This document shows, one piece after another, positions 21,848 through 33,130 of a stretch of DNA of 64,000 bases. The DNA lies in the NCBI GenBank assembly GCA_948567375.1, contig OX419761.1, positions 49,514,243-49,578,242 on the forward strand, given 5' to 3'. Numbering within the stretch: position 1 is the first letter of the stretch; each line of letters opens with the position of its first letter. Below the pieces are notes generated by a model. That model did no database searches. It had not been told where the DNA came from and saw only the letters and a list, made by a program, of their open reading frames with translations. Both the position numbers and the translations under genes were made by a program. The DNA comes from Lunularia cruciata. Lineage: Eukaryota; Streptophyta; Marchantiopsida; Lunulariales; Lunulariaceae.

Positions 21848-23042
21848 TTGGCATCAAAGCAAGAATGGGATGGATGGAATTTATGGGCCACCAAATCCAT
21901 TTCTATCAAATTATTGGTATTTTTTTGTCTATGTACTATCCAAACATCATTTCATGCAATTCATCATCTCATGCTTTGGGTAAAATTTTCTAAATGTGAT
22001 CACATTGTTTGATGAACCCTTGGTACTTTTGATTGTAACTTGTAAAGAGTGGTGGACATATTGCATCTACGTGTTAACTAAGATAAATTATAGGTAATTT
22101 GATAGAATAGTAGTCATGGCAGCAATGCCTCTAGTTATCATTGCCATGCAACAACAAATCAAGCACCTTACCCAATTGTTGAAAGAATGAGATCATCAAT
22201 GATAAAGGCATGTAACTAGAGCACCATTTCAAGAAGGAGAGATCAAATCTGATTTCCAAAACCCAAGGTATTTGAAGGCAAGAACCTCCTGAGCATATTG
22301 GAGAACTTTGTGTTTGATTGTGAATGTTATTTTGAAGCTATAAATCTTCAAGATGAACATAGAAAAATTCTCTTAGCTTCAAGCCATTTAGATGGAGATT
22401 TTTGAGTGGAGTGAGTTGAATGGTAGTTTGTTGCACCAATCTCAACATGGGAAGAATTCAAGAGCACAAAATTAGGTGATTCTAAGCTATAAATGCCATA
22501 CAAGCTGCATGAGATAGGTTGAAAAGATTGAAGCAAATTGGTTTTGTATGAAATTGTATCACTCAATTCCAAAACACCATAATGCAAATTCTAGATATAT
22601 TAGAAGATGAAGTTATGGATTGATTTGTGAGGGACTTGAAGTCATACAAATTTGGAAGTGACCATGTGGGAGCCCAAACAATTGGAAGAAGTCATGCAAT
22701 GGATTGAGCACTTTGATTCCTTGGTTGTGACAACTTGGTCTTGGTCTTGGTGTTGATCTTGATCTTGAACTTCATAAAACCTGCACACACACTACACATG
22801 GGCGAAAGAGCTGACATTAATGGAGATTAATACCATCTAACAAAAACCACTTGGCCATAAAAATAGGGAAAGATTGCAACAAAATGGTGGTTACTTTTAT
22901 TATCACCAAATTGGGCATCTCATTGTTGAATTCTACTCAAGAATAAATGACCTTGAGAAATTTCCCAAATGGAGTTGGTAGAACGTGATGATCAAGGAAA
23001 CAAGGAATCCTAATAGGAGAACTCAAGCTATCTATTAGGAAC

Positions 23043-26000
23043 TTGATTAGTTCTAATATGATTGAAAGCTTGATCTATGCAATTTTACTTCACTTGCAAG
23101 GTATAATATCTTATTATAGTTATAGGTATTTGGTTGATTTTAGAAGTTCATATAATTGCATGTCCATGCAATTAGCAAAAGAATTAATTATTTCTATCAA
23201 GCTAGAAATTGGAAGTAGATTGATGATGACGGATGGTAGAAATGGTTTTACATTCCGTACATCACATCCTATTACATTCAAGATTGTGAAAGAATATTTG
23301 GTGTGTATGAGGTTCATATTGGCACCTCTACACTATGGTGTCATTCTAGGTTTACCTTGGCTTGAATGTCATAAGATTCAATTTGATTGGACTTGATATA
23401 AATTCAAGTACAAACCAAAGTAGAAATTATTGATGAGGTTGTTTGGCACCTTTGATTAATACACCTAAGAATAATCAATCACAAGATTAGAAGTTTATCA
23501 CTAAAGTAACCATAAATTAAGCTTTGGAAGAAGATAAACCTATTTTTATGGTGTGGATCAAGTAGATTGCATATGGATAATCTGAGGAGGGCTAGAAGCT
23601 TCATCAAGCAATGGTTGATCAAATAGTTCAAGAGTTTGCAAATGTATATTGGATGATCTACCAAAGGGATTACCCTTTGATCATGGTATGCCCTTCAGGA
23701 TTGAGTTATTTCCAAGAAGTACTATGTGAGTAGACCAATCAATCAACTCTCACCAAAAGAGTTGGACAAGCTTCAAGAAACATTGACAAAGTTGTTGGAA
23801 AAGGATTTCATATGACATAATACATCTCCTTGGAGAACACCAGTACTATTTGTTTCAAAGAAAGATGAAGGACTTTGCTTCTATATTGATTACCATGGCC
23901 TCAATAAACAAATACTCAAGAATTTATACCCCTTGCCTTGAGTTGATAACTTGCTAGTTCAATTGAGTGGAGCACAAAATTTCTCCAAGTTGGACCTTTG
24001 AAGTGGCTATTGGTAGAGAGAAGTTGGATCTCTGAAGTGATTGTAGGTAGATTCCCATTCATAAAGAGATGTGCAAAGACTACCTTTTGCACAAGGTATG
24101 GGAATTTTGAATGAAGAGTTCTATCTTTTGGGCTCACTAATGCTCCAATAGTCTTCATGGATAAGATGCATTGGGTGTTGGATGGGCTATTGGATTGGTA
24201 TATCGTGGTGTTCTTGGATGATATTTTAATCTACAGCAAGAGAAAGACAAAAGACACAAATCATATACAAGAAGTCCTAAGACAACTATGTCAATTAAAG
24301 TTTTAATGTAAGAAGTCATAGTGTACCTTTTGGTAGAAAGAATTTATCTTCTTGGGTCACAAGATCCATTAGAGTGGATCAAGATGGAAGAAGAGAAAAT
24401 CAAGGCCATATTGATTGGCCTACTCCAAAGAATACCATAAAATGTAAGCATTTAATGGATTAGCAAGTTTTTAGTGATGGTTTATTCACTCTTATGCTCA
24501 TGTGGCCACACCATTCACCGACCTCTGGGGAAGACCTCAAACTTCTAGTGGACCACCAAGCATAATGAAGCATTCTAGAAGCTGAAAAATATAATTTCTT
24601 CAAGATCAATTTTTCAACCATATGATCATCAATTACCTTGTGTGGTTGATTTTGATGCTTCTAACTTTACCATTGGAGCTTTCTTGCAATAAGAATTCCC
24701 AAATGGGCTTCATCTCATTACCTTTGTGTCTTATCAACTATATATCACGGGAAGGAATTGATTTGCTTGAGATCAAGAACAACTAGCAATGGTATATGAA
24801 CCAAGGTATGGATACATTATCTCTTGGAGAAGCAAGTGATCATGCAAACCAAGCACAAACCCTTGTTGCAAACAAGGGTTGATATTATTGATAGGAGGAA
24901 CAATTATAGTTATTTGACCTCAAACTTGAGTACAAACCTAGTTGATTGCATGTCATCTCCAATGCGCTATCACAAATGACCTGATTTGAAGTCCCTTCTT
25001 CTCATCTAGGGGGCAATTATGATAATGTCAATTGATTTCAAGGTCCAAATCAAGTTTAAGACCACTTTACAACAAGACCTCTTCTTTCAAATGGTACAAG
25101 GTTGTCTTGCCACACATGATAAGAAATACATCACCTTCTCCTTCAAGGAAAGCCTTCTATTTTGGGAGAACTAGATCTATATTCCAACCAAGGGTGATCT
25201 ACAACTTGTGCGCCTTCAAGAAGCCCATGACTTACCAATCACTCTCACATGGGTATCAACAAGACCTTGGGTACACCACAACAACAATGGTGATGCCCCA
25301 ACATAGTGCAAGATGTCTGAGAGTTTGTCTGATCTTGTGAGAGCTATCAATGCAACAAGGCAAGCAACCAAAAACCAAGTGGAATCCTTCAACCACTTAC
25401 CATCACATCTACTCAATGGGAACACATGATCTTAGATCTCATCACATCCTTGTCCGAGACAAAACAAGGTCACACAATAATTATGATGTTTGTGGATAAG
25501 CTTAGTAAGCAAATCCAAAAACCAAGTGGAATCCTTCAACCACTTTCCATCCCATTTGCTCAATGGGAATACATGAGCTTAGATCTCATCACATCCTTAT
25601 CCAAGACAAAGCAAAGTCATAGAACAATTGTGGTATTTGTGGATAAGCTTAGTAAAAAAAATCCATTTGGCATCAACCTTTGATATAGTGGATGCTTTAA
25701 CATTGGCCCAGATCTACTTTGATAATGTTTTCAACCATCATTGGATGCCTCATGCATTCATCTTGGATTGTGATTCTTGATTTACCATAAAATTTAGCAA
25801 GGACTCTTCTAAATACTTGGCACCAAGTTTGCTTTGTCCACAACCTATCATCCTCAAATTGATAGATAAAAATAATATAAAAATTGCACCTTGGAGGATA
25901 TGCTTTGTGTCTTTGTCAATATTCACCATACCAATTAGGATGAATGTCTTATAACTATTTAGTTTACCTACAATAATTCCAAACAAACAAGCACCAAATT

Positions 26001-26640
26001 CTCTCCCTTCTTCCTTAATTTTGGCCAAGACCCACTTGTTCCAAATTCACTTCTTGCTCCTTCTCCATCTCATGTTCCTCATAATTCTACCTTCTTGACC
26101 ACAATATCCAAATCCTTACAATAAGCCAAATCTCATCTCCTTGTTGCTCAAAATTGTTAGAAATTTTTTTTGTTGATCATCATTGTCTTGATCTCACCTT
26201 TCAATTTAGTGAAAGTCGTACTTTCTTCTAGTAACCTATCACTCTCACTTGGTATCCAAGTCCATAAATTACTCCTAAAGGGATAGGTCTATTTGATGTC
26301 ACCAAATCATTTTTCTAGTTGCTTATTGACTTGCCTTACCTTGTCATATGCAAATCCACTATGTCTTTTATGTTTCTAAGTTGAACTCTTTGTTTCTAAC
26401 TCATCTTCCTTTTTCTCTTGTGTCTAACCTCCTCCTCCTCCCGTCCCTATCAACAATCATGAGGAGTATGAAGTTGATTGTATCCTTGCATGTTGCCACA
26501 TTCAACATGACCACCAACGACATGCATAGTACAAGGTCCTTTGGATAGGGTATCCCCTTCATGATGCCACTTGGGAGCCTCTTTTCATTTCTAGAATGCA
26601 CAAATGGCCATCCAAGAGCTTGAAGCTTCCATGGTGACAT
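23043..26640 (+). pseudogene. Element E polyprotein remnants (protease, RT, RNase H, integrase, chromodomain)
   Basis: Protease-like LVDFRSSYNCMSMQLAKEL replaces the expected D-S/T-G. RT shows a decayed LPFGLTNAP and FLDDILIYS-type block near 24115-24240. Integrase has the DLITSL strand segment twice because of a 147-bp in-frame duplication (25370-25660). The C-terminal chromodomain keeps DATWEP. There are many in-frame stops, so no functional product is expected. Layout matches element C in reverse. Confidence 0.75.
25370..25660 (+). repeat. 147-bp in-frame tandem duplication within integrase
   Basis: Copies start at about 25370 and 25517 (GGAATCCTTCAACCACTT at 25381 and 25528). Each encodes PSGILQPL, DLITSLS-TKQ, and MFVDKLSK or VFVDKLSK. 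The period is 49 codons. The corresponding part of element C (28930-29140) is present once, so the duplication arose in E or a close ancestor. Confidence 0.85.
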
Positions 26641-26667
26641 GGACATCACCAACTAACAATGGGGGGA

Positions 26668-27039
26668 TATATGAAAATATGGAGTTTATTGACAAGTTAG
26701 TCAAGATTCAAGAAGTAATAAATAGACCAAATTAGCTCAAGAATTACAAGACTTCTAGAAGTATCTAAATAGCTACTTGGTATCTTCCAAGTATAGGGTT
26801 ATATGCATGCCAAGTGGTGACTTCTAGGAGGAAGTTTCTTGAGAAACTTCTTGGTTTTTTTGGCTTGCACTCTAAGAAAACAACTTTTAGGAAGCTTCTT
26901 CAGATCATTGTATGCTTCTCTATAAATACCAAAGCCCAAGCTCATGCTAAGCATTTGAATTTTTTTCTCATTTTAGAGTCCCAATGTGATCTTTCACTTT
27001 GATATTCCATTCTCCTATTTCTCTCCTTGGTCTTCTACA
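26668..27039 (+). repeat. 3' LTR of element E
   Basis: It is 372 bp, begins after the polypurine tract and ends TTCTACA. TATA box at 26921-26928. It is about 110 bp shorter than the 5' LTR because it has fewer AAGCTTCTT modules (only about two). It keeps GAAGTTTC-TTGA-GAAACTTC, a gapped heat-shock-like pair. Confidence 0.85.
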
Positions 27040-27044
27040 ATAGA

Positions 27045-27563
27045 CCTTGTAGATCAGATTAGGCAGACCTTTGATCACTTGACTATCAAGCTATATCTTG
27101 TAAGCTTGAGAGTCAAGGTGTCAAAGTGCAAAGAATGGTCCCCTTTAGGTATACCTCCCCACCTTGAGCATCTAGAGGGGTAATGCCACATCTATAGATG
27201 GACTATGTATTCTTGGAGTGCCAATAGGATCTGAGGATTTTGTCACATGCTTCTTAGACGTTGCCCTTGTAAAGAATATTCTCCATGTGGATGAACTTCC
27301 TCCATTAAGAGTTCCACATGTGGTTTTTGGCAAAATCTCCTCTAGTATTGCCCATTGACTGACTTACCTTCTCCATACGGTTCCTCTTTCCTTGACTTTC
27401 TTACATCTCTAAGAGCTTTTGATAGGAGGATTATGGGAATCTTTGGTGATATCATCAAACCAAGGACATTTGAGTGTGTGAGGGGGGATTTGGCATGTAG
27501 ACATACATATCAACCAATCTCATATGGATGGGTAAGCCTATTATCTATGGAGGAGATGACACC
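27045..27563 (+). pseudogene. RT element H, post-catalytic RT part (broken)
   Basis: Contains VDQIRQTFDHL, then VSKCKEWSPLGIPP at about 27112-27156, GVPIGSEDFVTCFLD near 27217-27260 in another frame, and the FDRRIMG to MEEMTP frame up to 27563. The last codon runs into the element C duplication ACACC and resumes in frame at 33131. Confidence 0.65.
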
Positions 27564-27988
27564 TATAAAAGACCAAGACCGAGGAGGGAAATAGGAGAAT
27601 GGAAGCTCACATTGAGACTCTTGAATGAGGGAAAACTATGAATGCCTAGCATGAGCTTTGGCTTTGATATTTATAGGTAGCATACAAAGCCCTTGAGAAG
27701 CTTCTCAAGAAGCTTCCTTGAGCCGCTTTCTTAGAGTGCAAGCCAAGTTAACTAGGAAGCTTCTCAAGAAGCTTCCTTCTAGAAGCCGCCTACTTGGCGT
27801 GCAAACTAAGCTAGTTAGAAGCTTCTAGAAGCTTCCTTCCAAAAGCTTCCTGCTTGAGGCACAAGTTAACTAGTTGGGAAGCTTCCCAAGAAGTTTCCTA
27901 GATGCTTCTAGAATATTCTAGGCTAATTTGGCTTATTCTCTACTTCGTTAGCCTTACTAACTACGTCATTAAACTCCATATTGTTACA
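27564..27988 (-). repeat. 3' LTR of element C
   Basis: It is 425 bp. The plus-strand left edge TATAAAAGACC corresponds to TGTGGAAGACC in the other LTR (three G-to-A changes), and the right edge is TTGTTACA. Relative to the 366-bp 5' LTR it has one extra 59-bp module (about 27712-27770). TATA box at 27668-27675 (minus). A perfect heat-shock element is at 27817-27836. Confidence 0.9.
27817..27836. promoter_or_regulatory. Perfect four-unit heat-shock element in element C 3' LTR
   Basis: Four contiguous alternating pentamers, aGAAg cTTCt aGAAg cTTCc, match the nGAAn/nTTCn rule for heat-shock factor binding without mismatch. The site lies about 145 bp upstream of the LTR TATA box on the minus strand. 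Binding has not been shown. Confidence 0.75.
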
Positions 27989-27989
27989 T

Positions 27990-29165
27990 ATTCCCTCACC
28001 GCTAGTTGGTGATGTTCTCGTCGCCATTGAAGTTTCAAATTCTTGGATGGTCATTTGTGCATTTTGGAGGTGATAAAGAGGTTCCCATGTGGCATCATGA
28101 AGGGGATACCCTTTCCAAAGGACCTTGTACTCCGTATGTTGCCGGCGTCTTTGTTGGATGTGGCGACGTGCAAGGATATAATCAACTTCATACTCCTCAT
28201 GATCATTGATAGGGATAGGGGGAGGAGGAGGTTGGACTCAAGAGGAAAAAGAAGAGGGGTTAGGAAACATGAAAGATAGGATGGATGCGCATATGAAAAG
28301 GCAAGGCAAGTCGATAAGCAACATGAGAGACAATTTGGGTGACATCAAAAGGTCCTATCCAATTAGGAGCAAGTTTACAAACTTGGGTATCAAGTGGGAG
28401 AGGTAGATTACTAGAGGATAACATAACTTTATCACCAACTTCAAAGGTGAGATCACAACGATGGTGGTCCGCATATTGTTTTTGACAATTCTGAGCAACA
28501 AGGAGGTGAGATTTGGCTTGTTGGAGAGATTTGGATATGGTGGTCAAGAAGGTTGAAGTATGAGTGACTTGAGATAGGGGAGTAGTGAGAAGAGAATCTA
28601 GGACAAGCAGATCTTGGCCAAAATTGAGAAAGAAAGGAGAGAATCCGGTGCTTGCCTATTTAGAATTGTTGTATGCAAACTCCGCAACTGCAAGACATTT
28701 GTCCCAATTAGTATGGTGAATGTTGATGAAGGCATAAAGTATATCTTCCAAGGTGAAATTTGCATGTTCAATTTGTCCATCAGTTTGAAGATGATAGGTT
28801 ATGGACAAAGCAAGTTTGGTGCCAAGTATCTAGAAGAGTGCTTGCCAATTTTTTTTGGTGAAACAAGGATCACGGTCGGAGATGAGTACAAGTGGCATTC
28901 CATGATGCTTGAATACATTATCAAAGTAGAGTTATGCCAAGGTTGGAGCATCCACAATATCAACCGTTGGTGCCAAATGGATTTGCTTACTAAGCTTATC
29001 CACAAACACCACAATTGCTGTGTGACCTTGTTGTGTCTTGGGCAAGGAGGTGATGAGATCTAAGCTCACATGTTCCCAATGAGTAGTTGGAATAGAAAGT
29101 GGTTGAAGGAGTCCACTCGGCTTTTGGTTACTGGCCTTGTTGCATTGACAACTCTCACACAATCA
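27990..29165 (-). pseudogene. Element C integrase and chromodomain (broken)
   Basis: On the minus strand: integrase with an H2C2-like C-x2-C (MCESCQCNKAS), then VSLDLITSLPKTQQGH carrying the first catalytic Asp, KLSKQIHLAPT, a region up to the KQYADHHRCDLTFEVGDKVMLS block (28260-28547), and a chromodomain at about 28010-28140 with YKVLWKGYPLHDATWEPLY. Stops and a frame change separate these. The integrase would insert element cDNA; the chromodomain would bind methylated histone tails. Confidence 0.8.
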
Positions 29166-29512
29166 AACAAACTCCCAAACATCGAATGTCATGTTGGGCC
29201 ACCACCATTGGCGTTGGAGGGTACCCAAGTGACCACCCCCATGTGACCAACTATTGGTAGATCATGGGCTTCCTACGGGCACACAAGTAGGAGATCAGCT
29301 TTGGCTGGAACATAGACCTAGTCCGCATGGAATAGAAGGCCTTCCTTGAAGGAGAAGGTGTTGTACTCCTTGTCTCCTACTGTCAGATGACCATGTACCA
29401 TTTGGAAGAAGGGATCTTGTTGTAGAGCTGACCAAAATTCATTATGGACCTTGGGATCAATTGACACCATTGTAATTGCTACCGTGATGAGAGGAAGAGA
29501 CTTCAAATCAAG

Positions 29513-30870
29513 TTATCGTGATAGAGCATCAAGGATGACATGGAACCAACCTAATTTGTACTCAAGTTTGATGTCAAAAAATTGGAGTTGCTCTTCCCAT
29601 TGATGATGTCTACTCTTCATGTGTTCCAAGTGTAAGCTTTGCAACAATAGCTTGTGATCAGTTTGCATGATCACTTTTTCCCAAAAGATAATGCTTCCAT
29701 ACCTTGGTGGCATATACCATTACACGTTGTTCTTGATCTCGAGCAGAGTAATTTCTTTCAGCTATATTGAGTCAGCAAGACACAAAGGCAATGGGATGTA
29801 GTCCATCTGGGAATTCCTATTGCAACACAGCTCCAATTGCAAAGTTAGAAACATCAAAATCAACCACACAAGGTAGTTGAGGATCATATGGAAGAATGGG
29901 TCTTGAAAACACCATATGCTTTAACTTCTGGAATGTTTATTCATGCTTGGTGGTTCACTGGAAGCTCAAGTTCTTTCCCAAGAGGTCAATCAATGGTGTA
30001 GCCATATGAGCATAATAGTGGATGAACCGTCAGTAAAAATTGGCCAATCCATTGAATGCTTGTACATCTGTAGCATCCTTTGGGGTAGGCCAATCAGTAA
30101 TGGCCTTGATTTTCTCTTCTTCTATCTTGATCTCCTCTAATGAGATCTTATGACCCAAAAAGGTAACCTTCTTTTGCCAAAAGGCACACTTTGACTTCTT
30201 GCAGTAAAATTTCCATTGTCGTAGTCATCTTAGGACTTCTCACACATGATTCACGTGTTCTGCCTTTGTCTTACTATAGATTAAGATATCATCCAAGAAC
30301 ACCATCACAGACTGATCTAATAGTCCATCCAACACCCAATGCATCTGATCCATGAAGACCGCTGGAGCATTAGTGAGTCCAAAAGGTAGAACTCTCCACT
30401 CAAAATGCCCATACCTTGTACAAAAGGTAGTCTTTTGCACATCTTCTTTATCAATAGGAATTTACCAATAGCCACTACAAAGATCCAACTTGGAAAAGTA
30501 GCGTGCTCCACTTAGTTGATCAAGCAAGTCATCAATCTGAGGCAAGAGATATGCATTCTTCATGGTTTGCTTATTGAGCACATGGTAATCAATACAAAAA
30601 TGAAATCCTCCATCCTTCTTTGGAACAAATAGTACCGGTGCTCCCCAAGGAGAGGTACTATGTTGTATGATGTCCTTCTCCAACAACTTTGTAAGTGTTG
30701 TTCGTAACTCTTCCAACTTCTTTGGTGAGAGTCGATAGATCGGTCTACTAATTGGAGTACTCCCTAGCAATAACTTGATATTGAAGGGCATACCTTGATT
30801 AGAGAGTAATCCCTTTGGTAGATCATCCAGAAACACATCCACAAACTCCTCAACTATCCAATCAACCATT
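29513..30870 (-). pseudogene. Element C reverse transcriptase and RNase H (broken)
   Basis: RT runs from 30869 with [28 protein letters not shown] and [11 protein letters not shown], a break near 30462, then FGHFEWRVLPFGLTNAPAVF-like sequence and the catalytic FLDDILIYS at about 30270-30300. RNase H sequence follows, with TDHKLLLQSL and LDALSR at 29513-29713. All essential RT residues are visible; a TAA and frame shift near 30465 and stops in the RNase H part break the frame. Confidence 0.85.
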
Positions 30871-30872
30871 GC

Positions 30873-31106
30873 TTAATGAGGCTCTTGGCCCTCCTTAGAT
30901 TTTTCTTGTGCAATCAGCTTGATCCACACCACAAATATAGACTTATATTCCTCCAAAGCTTGCTCTATGTTTGCTTTACTAATCAATTTCCCTTCCATGG
31001 ACTCATCTCTTATCCAAGCTTGCTCCATGGTTGCCTTCTTGGCAAACTTCCCATCTTGGGACTCATCTCTCTTCAAGGTTCGCTCTATGGCTACCTTCTC
31101 AACCAA
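30873..31106 (-). repeat. 60-bp tandem repeat coding for 20-residue units in element C
   Basis: Between protease and RT the minus-strand frame holds three units of the form IEQA/MEQA/IERT followed by DES, GK and a KA or KAN turn, at 60-bp spacing (starts near 31079, 31019, 30959 on the plus strand). The repeats are rich in Lys and Glu and probably form a charged, perhaps coiled linker. Element E lacks an obvious equivalent. Confidence 0.8.
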
Positions 31107-31239
31107 CTTCCTATCTTGAGCTTGACTATTCTTAGATGTCTTACTCAGAGGTCCTAGACAACCTAGTCGGAAATTCTTACCTTGGTGTTGTACTTGAATT
31201 TGTTGTTAGGTCCAATCGAATTGAACCTTATGACGTTCA

Positions 31240-32400
31240 AGCCAAGGTAGACCCAAAATGATATCATAGTGTAGAGGTGCCACTACAAACCTCATACACT
31301 CCAAATACTCTTTCCCAATCTTGAAGGTAACAGGATGTGAGGTATGGAATACAGAACCCTATCTACCATCCGCCATCATCAATCTACTTCCAATCACTAG
31401 CTTGATAGGAATATCCAATTCCTTTGCTACTTGCATAGATATGAAAATTTCTAAACTTCCAAAATCAACCAAAATCCTACAACCCCGATTAGATATCATA
31501 CCTTGCAAGTGAAGCAAACTTGCATAGGTCAAGCCTTCAATCCCATTGGAACTAATCAAGCTCCTAATAGGTGGCTTAAAATCTCCTACTAGGATTCTTC
31601 ATTTCCGTGATCATTCTATTCCATAAACTCCATATGGGCAACTTGTCGAGGTCGCCCATTTCTAAGTGGACATTGAGCAATACAATGTCCAACTTGGTAA
31701 CAATAAAAGCAACCTACATTTTCTTGTAATCTTTCTCTATCCGCTGTACCAAGTGGTCTCTGTTGGATAACATCAATCTCCATTGGTACTGGTTCTTCCA
31801 CTCATGAGTAGTATACTGGTAGGCTTTGTGTAGGTCGAGGTCAAGACCAAGTTGTCACAACCAAGGAATCAAAATGCTCAACCCATTGCATGGCTTCTTC
31901 TACGTTTTGTGGCTCCCGCATGGTCACCTCCAATTTGGTTCGTGACTTCAATCCTTGCACAAATTGATCCAAAACTTTACCTTCTTGGATATCTGGAATT
32001 TGCATGATGATGTTCTAAAATTGTGTGATGTAGCTCCTTATTGAGCCAATCTACTTCAACTCTGCCAATTTATCTCGTGCGGCTTGAGTGGCATTTATAG
32101 TTTGAAATCTACCAAGTATTGTATCCTTGAATTCTATGCCCATGTCAAATTTAGTGTAACAATCTGTCATTCAGCTCACTCCACTCGGAATTGCCACCAA
32201 AGTTTTGCCACACCATCCAATTGGCGAGAAGCCAAGAGCATTTGTCTCCGCTCGTCTTGAAGATTGGTGGCTCTAAAGTAACGTTCACAATCAAACAAAA
32301 AATTCTCTACCGTGCCCGGAAAATTCTTGCCTTCAAACACCTTGGGTTTTGGAAATCAAATGCAATCTTCTCCATCTCAAACTAGCACTCTCTCTATATG
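31240..32400 (-). pseudogene. Element C gag end, zinc knuckle and protease (broken)
   Basis: A CCHC zinc knuckle (CFYCYQVGHCIAQC) at about 31667-31710 binds the element RNA. The protease part at 31359-31559 has ILVDFGSLEIFIS, where active relatives have D-S/T-G, then LPWLERHKVQFDW-type sequence near 31230. Upstream, 31800-32400 is gag with several stops. Same order as in element E. Confidence 0.75.
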
Positions 32401-32737
32401 TTCTCGTCGTTGCTGGTCTCGTTCATCAAACAATCAAGTAAGATGCTTGATTTGTTGTTGCATTGTAAGGATAACGTCTTGTATTGCCACCATAGTTACT
32501 ACTCTATTCCACTACCCTCAATTTATCTAATTGGTTAACACATAGATATAACACGTCCATCATTCTCCATAAGTTATAACTAGAAGCATCAAGGGTTCCT
32601 CAAACACAATGATCATATAGGAAAAATCCTACCCAAAGCATGAGGTGATGAATTGTGTGAAATGATGCTTAGGTAATATTTGGACATGAAAATTCCAATG
32701 GTGAAAGTGGATTTAGTGGTCCATAAATTCCATCCAT

Positions 32738-32758
32738 CCCATTTCTACTCTGATACCA
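32738..32758 (-). other. Primer-binding site of element C
   Basis: The minus strand reads TGGTATCAGAGTAG directly after the 5' LTR, close to the TGGTATCAGAGC complement of the initiator tRNA-Met 3' end that plant LTR elements use to prime minus-strand DNA. Confidence 0.9.
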
Positions 32759-32759
32759 G

Positions 32760-33125
32760 TGTGGAAGACCAAGACTGAGGAGAGAAATAGGAGAATGGAA
32801 GTTCACATTGGGACGCTTGAATGAGGGAAAACTCCAAATGTCTAGCATGAGCTTTGGTTTTGGTATTTATAGGTAGCATACAAAGCCCTTGAGAAGCTTC
32901 TCAAGAAGCTTCCTTCTAGAAGCCGCCTACTTGGCATGCAAGCTAAGCTAGTTAGAAGCTTCTAGAAGCTTCCTTCCAAAAGCTTCCTACTTGGGGCGCA
33001 AGCTAACTAGTTGGGAAGCTTCCCAAGAAGTTTCCTAGATGCTTCTAGAATATTCTAGGCTAATTTGGCTTATTCTCTACTTTGTTAGCCATACTAACTA
33101 CGTTGCTACACTCCATATTGTTACA
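32760..33125 (-). repeat. 5' LTR of element C
   Basis: It is 366 bp with intact TG..CA ends on the plus strand (TGTGGAAGACC to TTGTTACA). TATA box TATAAATA on the minus strand at 32864-32871. The perfect heat-shock element is at 32954-32973, about 95 bp upstream of the TATA box. Further AAGCTTCT palindromes lie between them. Confidence 0.92.
32954..32973. promoter_or_regulatory. Perfect four-unit heat-shock element in element C 5' LTR
   Basis: The four units aGAAg, cTTCt, aGAAg, cTTCc are contiguous and unbroken, identical to the copy in the 3' LTR. Position is 80-110 bp upstream of the TATA box of the LTR that would drive the element. Confidence 0.78.
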
Positions 33126-33130
33126 ACACC

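Larger units (their letters stand above)
21365..27039 (+). mobile_element. Ty3/gypsy chromodomain LTR retrotransposon E (degenerate)
   Basis: 5' LTR 21365-21847, primer-binding site from 21849 (TGGCATCAAAGC, against TGGTATCAGAGC), internal region, polypurine tract AATGGGGGGA at about 26658-26667, and 3' LTR 26668-27039. The target-site duplication is ATGGA (21360-21364) versus ATAGA (27040-27044), one G-to-A change. Internal order: gag region, protease-like segment with LVDFRSS (23043-23396), RT remnants (23640-24300), RNase H remnants (24600-25000), integrase (25370-26030) and a chromodomain (about 26530-26640, YKVLW-GYPLHDATWEP). All are broken by stops. Related in sequence to element C, which sits in the opposite orientation in the same host element. 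Confidence 0.85.
27564..33125 (-). mobile_element. Ty3/gypsy chromodomain LTR retrotransposon C
   Basis: Read on the minus strand: 5' LTR 33125-32760, primer-binding site 32758-32738 (TGGTATCAGAGTAG), gag with a zinc knuckle, protease, a repeat-rich linker, RT, RNase H, integrase, chromodomain, a purine-rich GGTGAGGGAATA just before the 3' LTR, and 3' LTR 27988-27564. The 5-bp target-site duplication is ACACC at 27559-27563 and 33126-33130, a perfect match. The chromodomain places it among chromoviruses, which tether integration to marked chromatin. The coding region has stops and frameshifts but is better preserved than element E. It is the youngest-looking gypsy copy here apart from its G-to-A changes. 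Confidence 0.92.
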
